Below, one piece after another: positions 11,244 to 21,708 of a stretch of 64,000 bases of DNA. Numbering within the stretch: position 1 is the first letter of the stretch; every line of letters starts with the position of its first letter. Source of the DNA: an uncultured Burkholderiales bacterium (GTDB taxonomy: Bacteria; Pseudomonadota; Gammaproteobacteria; Burkholderiales; Burkholderiaceae_C); assembly GCA_903844385.1 (NCBI GenBank), contig CAIMTJ010000067.1, positions 1 through 64,000 on the forward strand, written 5' to 3'. The notes beneath the pieces were generated by a model, which did not search any database, had not been told where the DNA came from, and saw only the letters and a program-made list of their open reading frames with translations. A program made the position numbers and the translations under genes.

Positions 11244-11746
11244 GCGAACATCTCGTCGAACTGCACATTGCCAACCACGGCACCATCACTCTGGAGCTCA
11301 ACGCAGAGAAAGCTCCCAAGACAGTGGCCAACTTCTTGGCCTATGTCGAACAAGGTCATTACGAAGGCACCATCTTTCACCGCGTCATTGACGACTTCAT
11401 GATCCAAGGCGGTGGATTTGATGCGAAGATGAAGGAGAAAAAAGCCTTGGCTCAGGTTGAAAACGAAGCCAACAATGGCCTTAAAAACGACCATTACACT
11501 GTAGCCATGGCGCGCACCTCAGATCCGCACTCGGCAGGGGCGCAATTTTTCATCAACGTGAGCGACAATGATTTCCTCAATCACACCTCGCCCACCCCAT
11601 CGGGTTGGGGCTATGCGGTGTTTGGCCGTGTGATCAAGGGCCAAGAAATTGTTGACCTGTTGGGCAAAGTCAAAACCACCACCAGTGGCTTTTACGACGA
11701 CGTCCCCAAAGAGATGGTGCTCATTGAAAAAGCAATCATCCTCTAA
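11240..11746 (+). CDS. ppiB: Peptidyl-prolyl cis-trans isomerase B, cytoplasmic cyclophilin
   Basis: No signal; TVANFLAYVEQGHYEGTIFHRVIDDFMIQGGGF. Starts in a 4-bp ATGA overlap with the preceding gene. Confidence 0.92.
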   Translation: MSEHLVELHIANHGTITLELNAEKAPKTVANFLAYVEQGHYEGTIFHRVIDDFMIQGGGFDAKMKEKKALAQVENEANNGLKNDHYTVAMARTSDPHSAGAQFFINVSDNDFLNHTSPTPSGWGYAVFGRVIKGQEIVDLLGKVKTTTSGFYDDVPKEMVLIEKAIIL

Positions 11747-11758
11747 ATCGATACATTC

Positions 11759-12631
11759 ATGGACAAATCGGTTGCGTCCATGAACTCCTCCAAGACGGCC
11801 AAGGACCCCAGCGTCTGCGCGCTGAGCTTGATTGATGGGAGCGACTGGGCTTGCGTGGACTTCATCTCCGACTTGCACTTGCAAGCCCGTGAGCCTGAGG
11901 TATTTGAAGCCTTTGAGTTCTTATTAGAAAACACCCCCGCCCAGGCCCTGTTCATCTTGGGCGACCTCTTTGAGTTGTGGATCGGAGACGATGAGCTCGA
12001 CTCGAGGCAGGGGGAGTTTGCGCGAATGTGCGTGAGCAGCCTTCAAGCGGCAAGCCGTCGACTGCCGCTCTTTTTGATGCCAGGCAACCGCGACTTTTTA
12101 CTCTCCCACCATTTTTATACCCAAGCTCGGGTTCAAGCCCTCTCAGACCCGACGGTTCTTCGCACCCAAGAGCGCTCCTATCTGCTCTCCCACGGCGATA
12201 TCTTGTGCACCAGTGACCGGGCTTACCAAGGGTTTCGAGAAACGGTCAGAAGTGAGGCCTGGCAAAGCGAATTTCTGTCCCAGTCCTTGAGCACACGCTT
12301 GAGCTTGGGGCAAGACATGCGCGCCAAAAGCACGGCCCTGCAGCGCGAACAAGGCCTCACGCAAAGCGGCGTCATGTTTGATCTGGACGCCCACGCTTGC
12401 CGCGATTGGCTCACCACCCACCAGTGTCAGACCTTGATCCACGGCCACACCCACGCCCCAAGGCAACATGACTTGGGCCAGGGGCTCGAGCGGGTGGTGC
12501 TGTCGGACTGGGAGGCCAACAGCTCGCCCCCAAGGCTTGAGGTCTTGAGGCTTGAAGACAACACACTCAAGCGGCTGCACGTCTGGGCTTGCGGCCCCTC
12601 AAAAAACCCCGCGGGCAGGCCCAACACTTGA
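11759..12631 (+). CDS. lpxH: UDP-2,3-diacylglucosamine diphosphatase
   Basis: FISDLHLQAREPEVFEAF...FILGDLFELWIGDD...GNRDFLL...HGHTHAPRQH. Confidence 0.9.
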   Translation: MDKSVASMNSSKTAKDPSVCALSLIDGSDWACVDFISDLHLQAREPEVFEAFEFLLENTPAQALFILGDLFELWIGDDELDSRQGEFARMCVSSLQAASRRLPLFLMPGNRDFLLSHHFYTQARVQALSDPTVLRTQERSYLLSHGDILCTSDRAYQGFRETVRSEAWQSEFLSQSLSTRLSLGQDMRAKSTALQREQGLTQSGVMFDLDAHACRDWLTTHQCQTLIHGHTHAPRQHDLGQGLERVVLSDWEANSSPPRLEVLRLEDNTLKRLHVWACGPSKNPAGRPNT

Positions 12632-12654
12632 GGGCGTAGGTGCACATGCTCGGC

Positions 12655-15600
12655 TCATTGGTTTTTCAGCAACACCTTGAGTGTGTTTTGTAATCGAGTA
12701 CTTTTATCGGCATCGAATTCACTCTTGAAGAGCTTTGAGAGATCTTGCACCCAGGTCTGCTCGGGCAAGGGGTCATTTCTGCGCGTGAGCAGTTGCAATT
12801 GCAACGCTCGGCGCTCACTCAGGTGGTGAGCCGGCGTGGGCACGCCAGAAGCAATTTCCAAACGCAGCAAGGACTCGGTGGCCAGCGTTTGCGCCTTGGG
12901 AGTGGCATCAACTGCAGCCAGCGCTTGAATCATCTCTTGGCGTTGGGGTGCGGTGAGTCTGGGGCTCAAGTCTTTGAGGGCTGGCACTTTTTGGGGCTCT
13001 CGAGATTGCCAAGCGGCCATGAGCTGAGACAAGGCTTCGCCATGGGCCATCACCGAGAGCTTTTTCATGGTGCTTTGCGCCGCCTCAAGCGCTTGGCGCT
13101 GTGCGCGGTAAGCCGCATCCCCCAAACGAGGGCCACGCGGTGCAAAAGCACCCTCTCCAGCACCAAAACCGCGCTCTCCTCTGGCGCCCATTTTGCCGTC
13201 TCGCGAGTCGCCACGGGCGTGTGCACGGGTGTCGCCTCTTGCATCGGACCTGGTGTCGCCGCGAGGTCCACCCCGTGAATCGGGGGCACCCGAGGCGCCA
13301 GGCTTGCCCGTGTTGAACCCGGGCTTGGCGCCTTTGCCAAATACAGCCTTGCCGTTTTGTGGCTCGGTTTTTTTCTGGCCAGGTCGATCATCCCCCCTCA
13401 CCGCAATGACGGGCTTTGCTGGTGCTTTGGCAAGCACGGGGGCGCTGGGCGCTTGGGTGGTCGCCACCTCTGTAGCGGATTCGCCCTCAGATGGGGTCAG
13501 CGGCGGCAATTCGGCGCTTAAGGCCTCAGGGGGGGGGGCAGCGGCTTCGTCCTTGAGAGCCACACCCTCTGGGGTGCTCTCGCTCCCGGCCAGAGCGCCA
13601 GCAGCCATGGGCGCTGCCGTGGGTGTAGCCTCAGAGCTCGGGAGAGGATCCGCGGCAGGTGCAGGTGCAGGTGATGCTGAGCTTGCAACGGCGGCGGGCG
13701 GCGCAGCGTGTGGGGTCTCAGTGACTTCACCATGGAGCACGCTTTGCAGGGCCGTCATGGCCTGGCGGATGGCTTGTGCGTCCTCAGACTGCGTGGCCTC
13801 ATCCAAGGCCTTGGAAGCCTTGATCACGGCGGCATCAAACGCGCTCATGGCCGAATGGGCTTGTTCGCGTTGTTGGGTCTTGCGCTCAAACGCTTGGTCA
13901 ATGGGTTGCCTGAAAGCATCCCAGAGCTTTTGCTCTTGCTTGCGATCGAGCACCACGCTTTGTGACTCCACTTGCCAGCGTTGCTGCAAGCTCTTGACCG
14001 CATCAATGCGCAGGAAGTCTTCAGCACCCAGGGCCTGTGCAGAAGCAATCAAGGCTTGACGACGCTCAATGCTTTGTGCCTGGACCGCTTCTAAGGGGGC
14101 ATGGGCGGCTTGCATGGCCGCCTTCCATTGGGCTTGGAGCTCTACAAAGGCTTTTTCGCTCACATGTCCACAGTCTCTCCAGCGCTCAGAGAAGTGGTGC
14201 AATTGGCGGGCAATGTTTTTCCACTCTGGGCCTTGGGCGTGCTCGAGCGTCCAAGCCTGCAGCTCTTGAATCAAGGCCTTGCGCTGGGCTTGGTGGGCTG
14301 CACTTTCTTGCCTGACTTTTTCCTGCCAAGCCTCGACCACTTTGAAAGCACGGTTGCAGGCTTGGTCAAATCGCTTCCACAGCGCATGGTTGGGCAAGCC
14401 GCCCTGATCGGTGAGCTTCCACTGCTCTCTCAAGTCGCGCAAGGCTTCTTGCATTTTTCTGCCCCCCACCACCGGGACCCAGTTGTACTCGGGCGCTTTG
14501 GGCGCAATGATTTCTTGCACAGGGCTAGTGGTCGGCGCTTGGGCTGCCAAAGGTGAGAGGGTGTGGGCGGAAACGTCACTGGAAGGAGGGGTCTGCGCGG
14601 GCAAGTCTTCGTGAGACAGGGTGGTGTGGATGGCATCAGTTGCATCAGTTGCATCAGTTGCATCAGTTGCATGGGTAGCCACTGGTTCAACCGCGGAACC
14701 AGACGCTTGAGCACCAAGCCCTGGCAAGTCTGTGCCGGGAGTAAGAACGGGACTGGCCTGCACAGAATCAACGCTCGTGGCGGCAGTGGGAGCAAGAGCC
14801 GTCTCAGGGGCGAGATGTTTCTTGCCTTCGGCTCGGGTGACCTTCACCACTTGCTCGCGCGCGTCTGTCTTGATGGGCACCCGTTTAAAGAGTGCTTCGG
14901 CTTTGGCCAAGAGTTCGGCACGCAGTTGATCGGCCCTCCAGCGCTGCCAGCCTTCGAGCTCGCTGGCTGCGGCCAACACAGCCTGCGCTTTGTGATCGAG
15001 TTTTTCATCGATCATGCGCGAGCCCTCCTTCAATGCATTTCTGAGCTCCATCGCGGCCTCAGCACTGGCTTTGCCGTGGCCTTGCGCCAACTCGGTCTCC
15101 AGTGCCTTGATGGCGGCCTGGGTGCGCTCGGTGTGGTGGGCTTTTTGCTCAGGGTCGACCTTTTGCTTGGGCATCTGTTGAGGCGCTGGGCTCGCGCTTG
15201 ATCGGTGGTTTTTGATCTCTTCGGCCCAAGCGGGCACAGCGGGCAGGGCTTCTTGAGCCGAGTCAAATGCTTTTTGCACTTGGGTGAGCGCTGCGCTGAA
15301 CGCCTCCCAAACTGCATGGAGTTGCTGCCCACTGTTGGCCAAGGCGTTGGGGTACTTGGTATCCACACTGCCCCATTGAGCGTGTGCCGTGATTCGAGCT
15401 TGTTCGGCCATCCAAGCATCCACATCTTGGGCCAAACTTTCTTGAAGAGACAGGCCTTCTTTCCATGATTTGGTCGACAAAATCTCAATGCGTTGGGACA
15501 TCATGACCGCCGCTTCGCGTTGCACTTGCGCCCTGTGCTCCAAGTCTTCCACGCGCTTGACGCCGTCACTCAACAGCACTTTGAACTCGGACAAAGGCTC

Positions 15601-15972
15601 ACGCGACAAGGGCGCTCCGGCTTTGGCCGCGTCCCGCTGCCAAGCCAATGCATCGGCCACATGGAACTTGGGGGCCGCCAGCAAGGCCTGGGCTTTGATC
15701 ACCCACTCTTGGGCCAAGGATTCTTGCGCTTTGAGGCGCTTGAGCTCATCGAGCTTTTCCCTTAAGGGCTTGGCCGCGCCTTTGTCTTTGGCGCTCATTT
15801 CTTTGTAGACCTCCTGGATCACCTCGGCCTGGGGGTGGCTTGCCAACCACTCCCTGAGCTTGGCTGAGCGTTCGCCCGAAGTGGGTGCGCTAAAGGCGCC
15901 CTGGGTCAACGCGTCGAGCGCAGAAACGGTTTTGGAGGTGAGGGCTTGATCGGTCACGTGTAAAAAACTCAT
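12655..15972 (-). CDS. Very long DUF349-domain protein with Pro/Ala-rich and RGD/RG-rich linkers
   Basis: 1105 aa; repeated W/F-rich helical units (LREQWKLTDQGGLPNHALWKRFDQACNRAFKVVEAW, LHHFSERWRDCGHVSEKAFVELQAQWKAAMQ) of DUF349 type. Confidence 0.8.
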   Translation of the reverse strand: MSFLHVTDQALTSKTVSALDALTQGAFSAPTSGERSAKLREWLASHPQAEVIQEVYKEMSAKDKGAAKPLREKLDELKRLKAQESLAQEWVIKAQALLAAPKFHVADALAWQRDAAKAGAPLSREPLSEFKVLLSDGVKRVEDLEHRAQVQREAAVMMSQRIEILSTKSWKEGLSLQESLAQDVDAWMAEQARITAHAQWGSVDTKYPNALANSGQQLHAVWEAFSAALTQVQKAFDSAQEALPAVPAWAEEIKNHRSSASPAPQQMPKQKVDPEQKAHHTERTQAAIKALETELAQGHGKASAEAAMELRNALKEGSRMIDEKLDHKAQAVLAAASELEGWQRWRADQLRAELLAKAEALFKRVPIKTDAREQVVKVTRAEGKKHLAPETALAPTAATSVDSVQASPVLTPGTDLPGLGAQASGSAVEPVATHATDATDATDATDAIHTTLSHEDLPAQTPPSSDVSAHTLSPLAAQAPTTSPVQEIIAPKAPEYNWVPVVGGRKMQEALRDLREQWKLTDQGGLPNHALWKRFDQACNRAFKVVEAWQEKVRQESAAHQAQRKALIQELQAWTLEHAQGPEWKNIARQLHHFSERWRDCGHVSEKAFVELQAQWKAAMQAAHAPLEAVQAQSIERRQALIASAQALGAEDFLRIDAVKSLQQRWQVESQSVVLDRKQEQKLWDAFRQPIDQAFERKTQQREQAHSAMSAFDAAVIKASKALDEATQSEDAQAIRQAMTALQSVLHGEVTETPHAAPPAAVASSASPAPAPAADPLPSSEATPTAAPMAAGALAGSESTPEGVALKDEAAAPPPEALSAELPPLTPSEGESATEVATTQAPSAPVLAKAPAKPVIAVRGDDRPGQKKTEPQNGKAVFGKGAKPGFNTGKPGASGAPDSRGGPRGDTRSDARGDTRAHARGDSRDGKMGARGERGFGAGEGAFAPRGPRLGDAAYRAQRQALEAAQSTMKKLSVMAHGEALSQLMAAWQSREPQKVPALKDLSPRLTAPQRQEMIQALAAVDATPKAQTLATESLLRLEIASGVPTPAHHLSERRALQLQLLTRRNDPLPEQTWVQDLSKLFKSEFDADKSTRLQNTLKVLLKNQ
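14633..14672. repeat. Tandem 9-bp repeat (gcatcagtt)x4 plus partial unit
   Basis: gcatcagttgcatcagttgcatcagttgcatcagttgcat; encodes (A)TDATDATDATDA on the minus strand within the DUF349 protein. Confidence 0.95.
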
Positions 15973-16591
15973 TCAATAGGGTAAACAACTGACCCAAACT
16001 TGGGCCAGGCAAAGAACAAAGCGCTATTGTCTACGCTTTCGGCATGGATTTCAAAGCCCAAGCCTTTAATTCAGGGGCATTCGTCTCCAAAACAGAACTC
16101 GCGCTGATGAACGACACACATCACCCGCGCTGCCCGCTCACCCCAGGAGCATCAGGGCCAGCAGGTGCACATCACCCACACGCTGTTCAATGGAATGTCC
16201 AACCGACGCTGTCGCTGGTGCGGGTGCTGGTCTTGGCGCTGAAATGGAGATCCCAATTGGGCTCCAAGTTTGGCCTGCGCGGGCCCCAATGTCCGCCAAT
16301 TTCACGGCTTGGCCTGATCCAAACCCGGTAAAAAATTAAAAAACGAGAACTTTAGAATTCGTATTACGGCTGAGAATCACCACTGAAGGCCTTTGAGCCT
16401 TTAAAATACCCACCGAGCCCCCAAATGGATCTGAGCGCCATGGTTGAATCGATTTTCTTCAAGCATGCCAGCACCAAGCTCGATCCCGTTCTCTGTCCCC
16501 GCGACCCAGGCTGTCAACTCCTTTCAACGATTGGCCTGAATTCGACCCAAGAGCCCTGTCGACTTGGCCGATTTTTTTACAGATCTTTTTC

Positions 16592-17470
16592 TTGATGTCA
16601 CCCACCCAATCCATTTATTCACGCGCGAGACATTTGCTGGATCAAAGTTGGATTTGTGCCAACATCTTTGTCCACGATGTGGCCGAAGGCCTGTTCTTCA
16701 TCACCCACAGCAGCTTGGCCTTGGTGGGTTTGGTGGTTTTCTTTGTCACCATGGTGGTGACCCTGAGACCCGAAATTCGCGAAAACGCGGAAATCACCCT
16801 GATCAATTGGTTGCAGCAGCGCCACGCCGATGACACCGGACTCGCCACCGATGTGGACGCGGTCGATCGCGCGACCGCCACCGACCCCTCCGCACTGCCC
16901 AAGCAGCAAGCCAATGTGGCCTTTTGGTTGAGCAAAAAATACCGCGTTGCTCCCGAGCCCATCAGCGCTTTGGTCGAAGAGGCCTACGACTTGGGGCCCA
17001 AAAATGACATTGACCCCACCTTGATTTTGGCCGTGATGGCCATCGAGTCGGGCTTCAATCCGTTTGCACAAAGCAATGTGGGTGCGCAAGGCTTGATGCA
17101 AGTCATGACCCGCATGCACACTGAAAAATACGAAGGCTTTGGTGGCAACATGGCCGCTTTTGATCCCGTCTCCAATTTGCGCGTGGGGGTCAAAATCCTC
17201 AAAGACGACATTCTCAAAAGTGGCACTGTACAAGGTGGCTTGCAACTGTACGTGGGCGACAGCAGCAACCCTGAAGAGGGGTCTTACTCCGCCAAGGTCC
17301 TGGCTGAGCAAGCCCGTCTCAAACAAGTGGCACAAGGCCTGCGTGTCCCCACTGCACCCATGACCTCACTGACCACGCTCACCACAGCCTCGACGGGTTT
17401 GGTGGAGAATTTATGGGAAAAGGCTCATAAATTGGCCTCGTTTACTGAGGAAAATACGGAAACAAAGTAA
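16592..17470 (+). CDS. Lytic transglycosylase (SLT domain) with N-terminal hydrophobic segment
   Basis: VEEAYDLGPKNDIDPTLILAVMAIESGFNPFAQSNVGAQGLMQVMTRMHTEKYE. Confidence 0.87.
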   Translation: MMSPTQSIYSRARHLLDQSWICANIFVHDVAEGLFFITHSSLALVGLVVFFVTMVVTLRPEIRENAEITLINWLQQRHADDTGLATDVDAVDRATATDPSALPKQQANVAFWLSKKYRVAPEPISALVEEAYDLGPKNDIDPTLILAVMAIESGFNPFAQSNVGAQGLMQVMTRMHTEKYEGFGGNMAAFDPVSNLRVGVKILKDDILKSGTVQGGLQLYVGDSSNPEEGSYSAKVLAEQARLKQVAQGLRVPTAPMTSLTTLTTASTGLVENLWEKAHKLASFTEENTETK

Positions 17471-17745
17471 AATACTCCGTTGACTCTTGGAAGGGTGCCC
17501 GTCGGCCCTCTTAAGAAGCCCCCACCCCAATCGTGTGCCCTGCGTTTTCATCTTGCGGCTTGACCTATGGGGACTCCTCGCCCCAGTCCTGGGCATGGCC
17601 TGTGGAGAAATCCCTTGGAGGATTCCTGCCCATGGCCCACTGTCCATGGTCCCGTCTCGCTGGGCCGTGATGGACGACGCACGGCGTTGATCAGGTCTTC
17701 ATTGGCCCACTTGTTACTTGACCTTTTTTTCTTCATCCCATCACC

Positions 17746-18990
17746 ATGTTTCAAAAAAATCACCTCATCGAACAAACCGATCCCGAGCTCTGGCGTGCCA
17801 TGGAGTGCGAGAACCAACGCCAAGAGGACCACATTGAGTTGATTGCCAGTGAAAACTACGCTTCTCCTGCCGTGTTGATGGCGCAAGGCTCCCAATTGAC
17901 CAACAAATACGCCGAAGGCTATCCGGGCAAGCGTTACTACGGTGGGTGTGAATTTGTCGACGTGGCCGAGCAACTCGCCATTGACCGCGCCAAAGCGATC
18001 TTTGGTGCCCAAGCGGCCAATGTTCAACCGCACTGTGGCGCCTCGGCCAACATGGCCGTGTTCATGGCATTTTTAAAACCGGGTGACACCTTCATGGGCA
18101 TGAGCTTGGCCGAGGGCGGCCACTTGAGTCACGGCATGGCCCTCAACATGAGTGGCAAGTGGTTCAATGCCGTGAGTTATGGCTTGAACGACAAAGAAGA
18201 GATTGACTACGCTGCCCTCCAGAAAAAAGCACACGAAACCCGCCCCAAACTCATCATCGCGGGGGCGTCGGCGTACAGTTTGCATATCGATTTTGCCTTT
18301 TTTGCCAAAGTGGCCAAAGAAGTGGGGGCTATTTTGTTGGTGGACATGGCCCACTACGCCGGACTCATTGCCGCAGGCCTTTACCCCAACCCCGTGCCCC
18401 ACGCCGATGTGGTCACCTCGACCACCCACAAAAGCCTCAGGGGCCCGCGCGGTGGGATTATTTTGATGAAGTCCGAGCACGAAAAGATCATCAACAGTGC
18501 CATCTTCCCCGGTCTTCAAGGCGGGCCATTGATGCACGTGATCGCAGCCAAAGCCGTGGCATTCAAAGAAGCCTTGAGTCCTGAGTTCAAAACTTACCAA
18601 GCGCAAGTTCTCAAAAACGCCCACACCATGGCCCAAACCTTGACCGAGCGGGGCTTGCGAATTGTCAGCGGGGGCACCCAAAGCCACGTGATGCTGGTGG
18701 ACTTGAGGAGCAAATCCATCACCGGCAAAGTCGCCGAGCAACTCCTTGGGCAGGCTCACCTGACCATCAACAAAAACGCCATTCCCAATGACCCCGAAAA
18801 ACCCATGATCACCAGCGGTATTCGCATTGGCACACCCGCCATGACCACGCGTGGCTTTGGTGACCAAGAAGCGGCCATGACCGCCCACCTGATTGCCGAT
18901 ATTTTAGACAACCCTGGGAGTGAAGCGGTGCTCAACGATGTGCGCGCCAAAGTCAAAGCCCTCACCCAAGCGCATCCTGTTTATCGCTAA
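17746..18990 (+). CDS. glyA: Serine hydroxymethyltransferase
   Basis: [55 protein letters not shown]. Confidence 0.98.
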   Translation: MFQKNHLIEQTDPELWRAMECENQRQEDHIELIASENYASPAVLMAQGSQLTNKYAEGYPGKRYYGGCEFVDVAEQLAIDRAKAIFGAQAANVQPHCGASANMAVFMAFLKPGDTFMGMSLAEGGHLSHGMALNMSGKWFNAVSYGLNDKEEIDYAALQKKAHETRPKLIIAGASAYSLHIDFAFFAKVAKEVGAILLVDMAHYAGLIAAGLYPNPVPHADVVTSTTHKSLRGPRGGIILMKSEHEKIINSAIFPGLQGGPLMHVIAAKAVAFKEALSPEFKTYQAQVLKNAHTMAQTLTERGLRIVSGGTQSHVMLVDLRSKSITGKVAEQLLGQAHLTINKNAIPNDPEKPMITSGIRIGTPAMTTRGFGDQEAAMTAHLIADILDNPGSEAVLNDVRAKVKALTQAHPVYR

Positions 18991-19080
18991 AGCACCGATC
19001 CAGCCCCCAACGCCAAAACGCTAAAAACGACCCAGTACACCCATCTCAAGCCTCACCACCCTTCGCCCTCGCGCCCTCAC

Positions 19081-19530
19081 ATGAAGTGCCCCTTTTGTTC
19101 TCACCTGGACACCACCGTCATGGAGACTCGCATCTCCGAAGATGGGGACTTTGTGCGGCGTCGCCGATTGTGCCAAGCTTGCGACAAGCGCTTCACCACC
19201 TACGAGAGAGCCGATGTGAGCTTTCCTGCGATCGTTAAAAAAGACGGTCGTCGCATTGAATTTGAACGCCACAAATTGCGCGCCTCCATGAATCTGGCGC
19301 TGCGCAAGCGCCCCGTGAGTACCGAGCAAGTGGATTCGGCCATTGAGCGCATTGAGGAAAAACTCCTGGCGCTGGGGCTCAGAGAATTGGGCTCGCAGCG
19401 ACTGGGCGAGTTGGTCATGCGCGAGCTCAGAAAACTTGACAAAGTCGCCTATGTGCGTTTTGCCAGCGTCTACCGCAACTTTGAAGACATCGATGAGTTC
19501 AAAAGCGTGGTCGACGAGTTTCGCAAATAA
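19081..19530 (+). CDS. nrdR: Transcriptional repressor NrdR
   Basis: [45 protein letters not shown], plus ATP-cone domain. Confidence 0.96.
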   Translation: MKCPFCSHLDTTVMETRISEDGDFVRRRRLCQACDKRFTTYERADVSFPAIVKKDGRRIEFERHKLRASMNLALRKRPVSTEQVDSAIERIEEKLLALGLRELGSQRLGELVMRELRKLDKVAYVRFASVYRNFEDIDEFKSVVDEFRK

Positions 19531-19672
19531 AGCCAGCGCCCTCAAGATTTGACCCCGTTTAGAACGCTCCCCTGGCGCTTGAACCCCAGCATTGACCTCA
19601 CCTTGCACGAATCATCTCCCCCATGACCTCACCACGATGACCTGCCCATGACCTGCCCATGATGACCTCCAA

Positions 19673-21022
19673 ATGACCACCCCTGTTCACCACGAGTCCT
19701 TGACTCGACCCAACCGCGATGACCCCTTGGCGTGGATGCAACGGGCCTTGGCCCTGGCTGAAAAAGCCCTCTTCCTCACCACCCCCAACCCCAGAGTGGG
19801 CTGCGTGATCGTGAGCCCAGAGGGCGAGGTTTTGGGTCAAGGACACACACAAGCGGTGGGGTTTTCGCACGCCGAGGTCATGGCCTTGAACGACGTGAGG
19901 TCCAAGGGCCTGAGTGCTCAAGGCGCCACGGTGTACGTGACGCTGGAGCCGTGCGCGCACACCGGACGCACACCCCCATGCTGTGACGCCTTGCTCCAGG
20001 CCCGAGTTGCCCAAGTTTACGTGAGCGTGCTCGACCCCAACCCCTTGGTGGCCGGTCAAGGCGTGGCCAGACTTCAAGCCCAGGGTGTCACGGTCCATCT
20101 CGGCCTCTTGGCCCAAGAAGTCACGGACTTGAACATTGGGTTTTTTCAGCGCATGAACCATCAACGCCCCTGGTTTTGGAGCAAAATCGCCTCTTCCTTG
20201 GATGGACAAACCGCCTTGGAAAATGGCGTCAGTCAATGGATCACCAGTGCCCAAGCTCGCCTTGACGGCCACCATTGGCGCGCCAGGTCCTGTGCCATGT
20301 TGACAGGCATTGGCACCTTGCTACAAGACCAACCCCGACTTGACGTGCGCGGTGTACCCACCCCTCGCCAACCCAAACTCGTGGTGGTCGACAGCCAGTT
20401 GCAGTTTCCCTTGAATGCCAAAGTGCTCGAAGTTCCCCGAGAAGTGATCATTTACTGCGCCTTGGGGATAGACCCAGTGACCCAACAAATCACGCACTGG
20501 CCTGCAAGGCCAGGCGTGGACAGCATGCAACACGCCGAGGATTCGCTCGCTGGTGGTTTGACCCCTCAAGACAGCGCACTCGACGCGGACTTGCGCCATG
20601 CACTCCAAGACAAACTCAACGCCCTCAGGGCGCGCGGCGTGGTGGTGGTGGGCCATGCGCACACGCCCAGTGAGCCACCAACGAGCGGCGTGATGGCTGC
20701 GGTGACTGCCCCTCGCAAGGTGGACTTGACCTTCATGGCCCGAGATCTCGCAAAGCGAGAGATCAACGAGGTGCACATCGAAGCGGGTGCCAGACTCAAC
20801 GGGGCCATGCTCGAAGCCCAATTGATCGATGAGCTGCTCATTTACATGGCGCCCAAATGGCTCGGCCCAGGTCGCCCCATGAGCCACATGCCCGCACTGA
20901 GCGATTTGCACCAAGCGCTCGAGCTCGAGTGGCAATCCATCGACCCCGTAGGGGTGGATTTGCGCATCCGCGCGCGCGTCAAGCGCGCCCCAGCGCCCCT
21001 TCACCGAAGCGGACAACAATAA
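19673..21022 (+). CDS. ribD: Riboflavin biosynthesis deaminase/reductase RibD
   Basis: MQRALALAEKALFLTTPNPRVGCVIV...HAEVMAL...VTLEPCAHTGRTPPCCDALL; C-terminal reductase domain. Confidence 0.95.
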   Translation: MTTPVHHESLTRPNRDDPLAWMQRALALAEKALFLTTPNPRVGCVIVSPEGEVLGQGHTQAVGFSHAEVMALNDVRSKGLSAQGATVYVTLEPCAHTGRTPPCCDALLQARVAQVYVSVLDPNPLVAGQGVARLQAQGVTVHLGLLAQEVTDLNIGFFQRMNHQRPWFWSKIASSLDGQTALENGVSQWITSAQARLDGHHWRARSCAMLTGIGTLLQDQPRLDVRGVPTPRQPKLVVVDSQLQFPLNAKVLEVPREVIIYCALGIDPVTQQITHWPARPGVDSMQHAEDSLAGGLTPQDSALDADLRHALQDKLNALRARGVVVVGHAHTPSEPPTSGVMAAVTAPRKVDLTFMARDLAKREINEVHIEAGARLNGAMLEAQLIDELLIYMAPKWLGPGRPMSHMPALSDLHQALELEWQSIDPVGVDLRIRARVKRAPAPLHRSGQQ

Positions 21023-21072
21023 TTCACCCCCTTCCCCCATCCAAGCCTTGTTCTGAGCGAAAATACACCCCT

Positions 21073-21708
21073 ATGTTTACTGGAATCATCACTGGCCTGG
21101 GTCAAATCGTCCACGTCCACGATTTGGGCACCGAATCCTCTCACGGCAAGCGGCTCACATTGCTCGCGCCCAGCGGCTACTTGGACGATGTGGGCCTGGG
21201 CGACAGCATTGCCTTGAATGGCGCGTGCATGACCGTGACCGCCGTGGACTTGTTGGCCAAGCAATTTGACATCGAGATCTCGGTGGAGTCTTTGACCAAA
21301 ACACACGGCCTGGCGCAAAAGCGCTGGGTGAACTTGGAAAAAGCCCTGCGCCCCATGGACCGTTTGGGCGGGCATATGGTCTCCGGTCATGTCGACGGCA
21401 CTGCCCAAGTCGTGCAGTTCGAGCCCACTGGCGAGAGCTGGACACTGCGGGTGTTGGCTCCCCTGGAACTCGCTTGCTTTTTGGCCTACAAAGGCTCGGT
21501 GACCCTCAACGGTGTGAGTCTCACCATCAACCACGTGCTCGATACCCCCAAGGGGGTCGAGATCAGCATCAACCTCATTGCCCACACGCTGCAAAACACC
21601 ACGTTCAAAGACACACGCGTGGGCGACACCATCAACATCGAGATCGACACCGTGGCGCGCTATGTGCACCGCTCACGCCAAGTCGAACTCAACCCGAGTA
21701 CGCCATGA
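21073..21708 (+). CDS. ribE: Riboflavin synthase alpha subunit
   Basis: [19 protein letters not shown]...[16 protein letters not shown]; duplicated lumazine-binding domain. The ORF track starts upstream inside ribD. Confidence 0.95.
   Translation: MFTGIITGLGQIVHVHDLGTESSHGKRLTLLAPSGYLDDVGLGDSIALNGACMTVTAVDLLAKQFDIEISVESLTKTHGLAQKRWVNLEKALRPMDRLGGHMVSGHVDGTAQVVQFEPTGESWTLRVLAPLELACFLAYKGSVTLNGVSLTINHVLDTPKGVEISINLIAHTLQNTTFKDTRVGDTINIEIDTVARYVHRSRQVELNPSTP

Noticed and set aside
13193-14059. 288-aa plus-strand ORF
   Set aside because: Antisense to the DUF349 gene low-complexity region; Ala/Gly/Ser-rich shadow frame.
16044-16331. 95-aa plus-strand ORF upstream of the transglycosylase
   Set aside because: No start context, domain or plausible composition; probably intergenic.
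18073-18888. 271-aa minus-strand ORF
   Set aside because: Antisense to glyA; His/Gly-rich shadow frame.
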